From positions 1 to 5,685 of the forward strand of contig JAAXQI010000019.1 in assembly GCA_012974315.1 (NCBI GenBank): DNA of 5,685 nt. The letters are read 5' to 3'. Position numbers and translations under genes: made by a program. Source of the stretch: Desulfobacterales bacterium (GTDB lineage: Bacteria; Desulfobacterota; Desulfobulbia; Desulfobulbales; BM004). How positions within the stretch are numbered: the stretch's first letter is position 1; each line of letters starts with the position of its first letter. The notes below the pieces were generated by a model, which did not search any database, was not told where the DNA came from, and was given only the letters and a program-made list of their open reading frames with translations. This document shows, one piece after another, positions 5,678 to 5,685 of the stretch.

Positions 5678-5685
5678 CTTTACGG

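Noticed and set aside
1..5685. CRISPR arrays, tRNA or rRNA genes, riboswitches or a T-box leader before metG
   Set aside because: No regularly spaced repeats, cloverleaf pattern or T-box consensus was found. metG overlaps ricT, so it has no leader of its own.

Overview
The window is a densely packed bacterial chromosome segment with moderate GC. Every gene reads on the + strand. It suits a Gram-negative anaerobe of the Desulfobacterota, possibly Desulfobulbales. The pointers are an NtrC-type regulator tail, a MetRS with a Thermus-type single zinc knuckle and a C-terminal Trbp111 domain, and a PSP1/RicT protein sitting between holB and metG. The lineage is inferred from gene content and protein style, not from a database match.

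Layout. Positions 1-221 hold the 3' end of a Fis-type helix-turn-helix gene, very probably a sigma-54-dependent response regulator. Four bases later comes a YhaM-type OB-fold/HD-domain nuclease (226-1278), then holB, the clamp-loader delta' subunit (1284-2282). These three genes form one tight run. The 245 bp gap after holB (2283-2527) is the unusual part. It holds a 169 bp non-coding element with near-perfect 20 bp terminal inverted repeats bounded by TA (2299-2467), which looks like a MITE or other foldback insertion. Ten bases further on is a perfect 10 bp-stem hairpin with a T5 tail (2478-2506). Then come a PSP1-domain RicT-like Fe-S protein (start best placed at 2528), metG overlapping it by 4 bp (ATGA), and a small YggT-family membrane protein (5378-5677) with the only strong Shine-Dalgarno sequence in the window.

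How the genes relate. The set is mostly housekeeping: replication (holB), RNA or DNA turnover (yhaM), translation (metG), an Fe-S adaptor linked to RNA maturation in Firmicutes (ricT), and a membrane/envelope protein (yggT). The holB-ricT-metG order resembles the holB-yaaT-(...)-metS neighbourhood of Bacillus. The window contains no obvious new multi-gene system. The points most worth following are the foldback element splitting holB from ricT-metG, the hairpin just in front of ricT that may be a terminator, an attenuator or an operator, and a C-terminal QQQLF peptide on the nuclease that matches the bacterial sliding-clamp-binding consensus.
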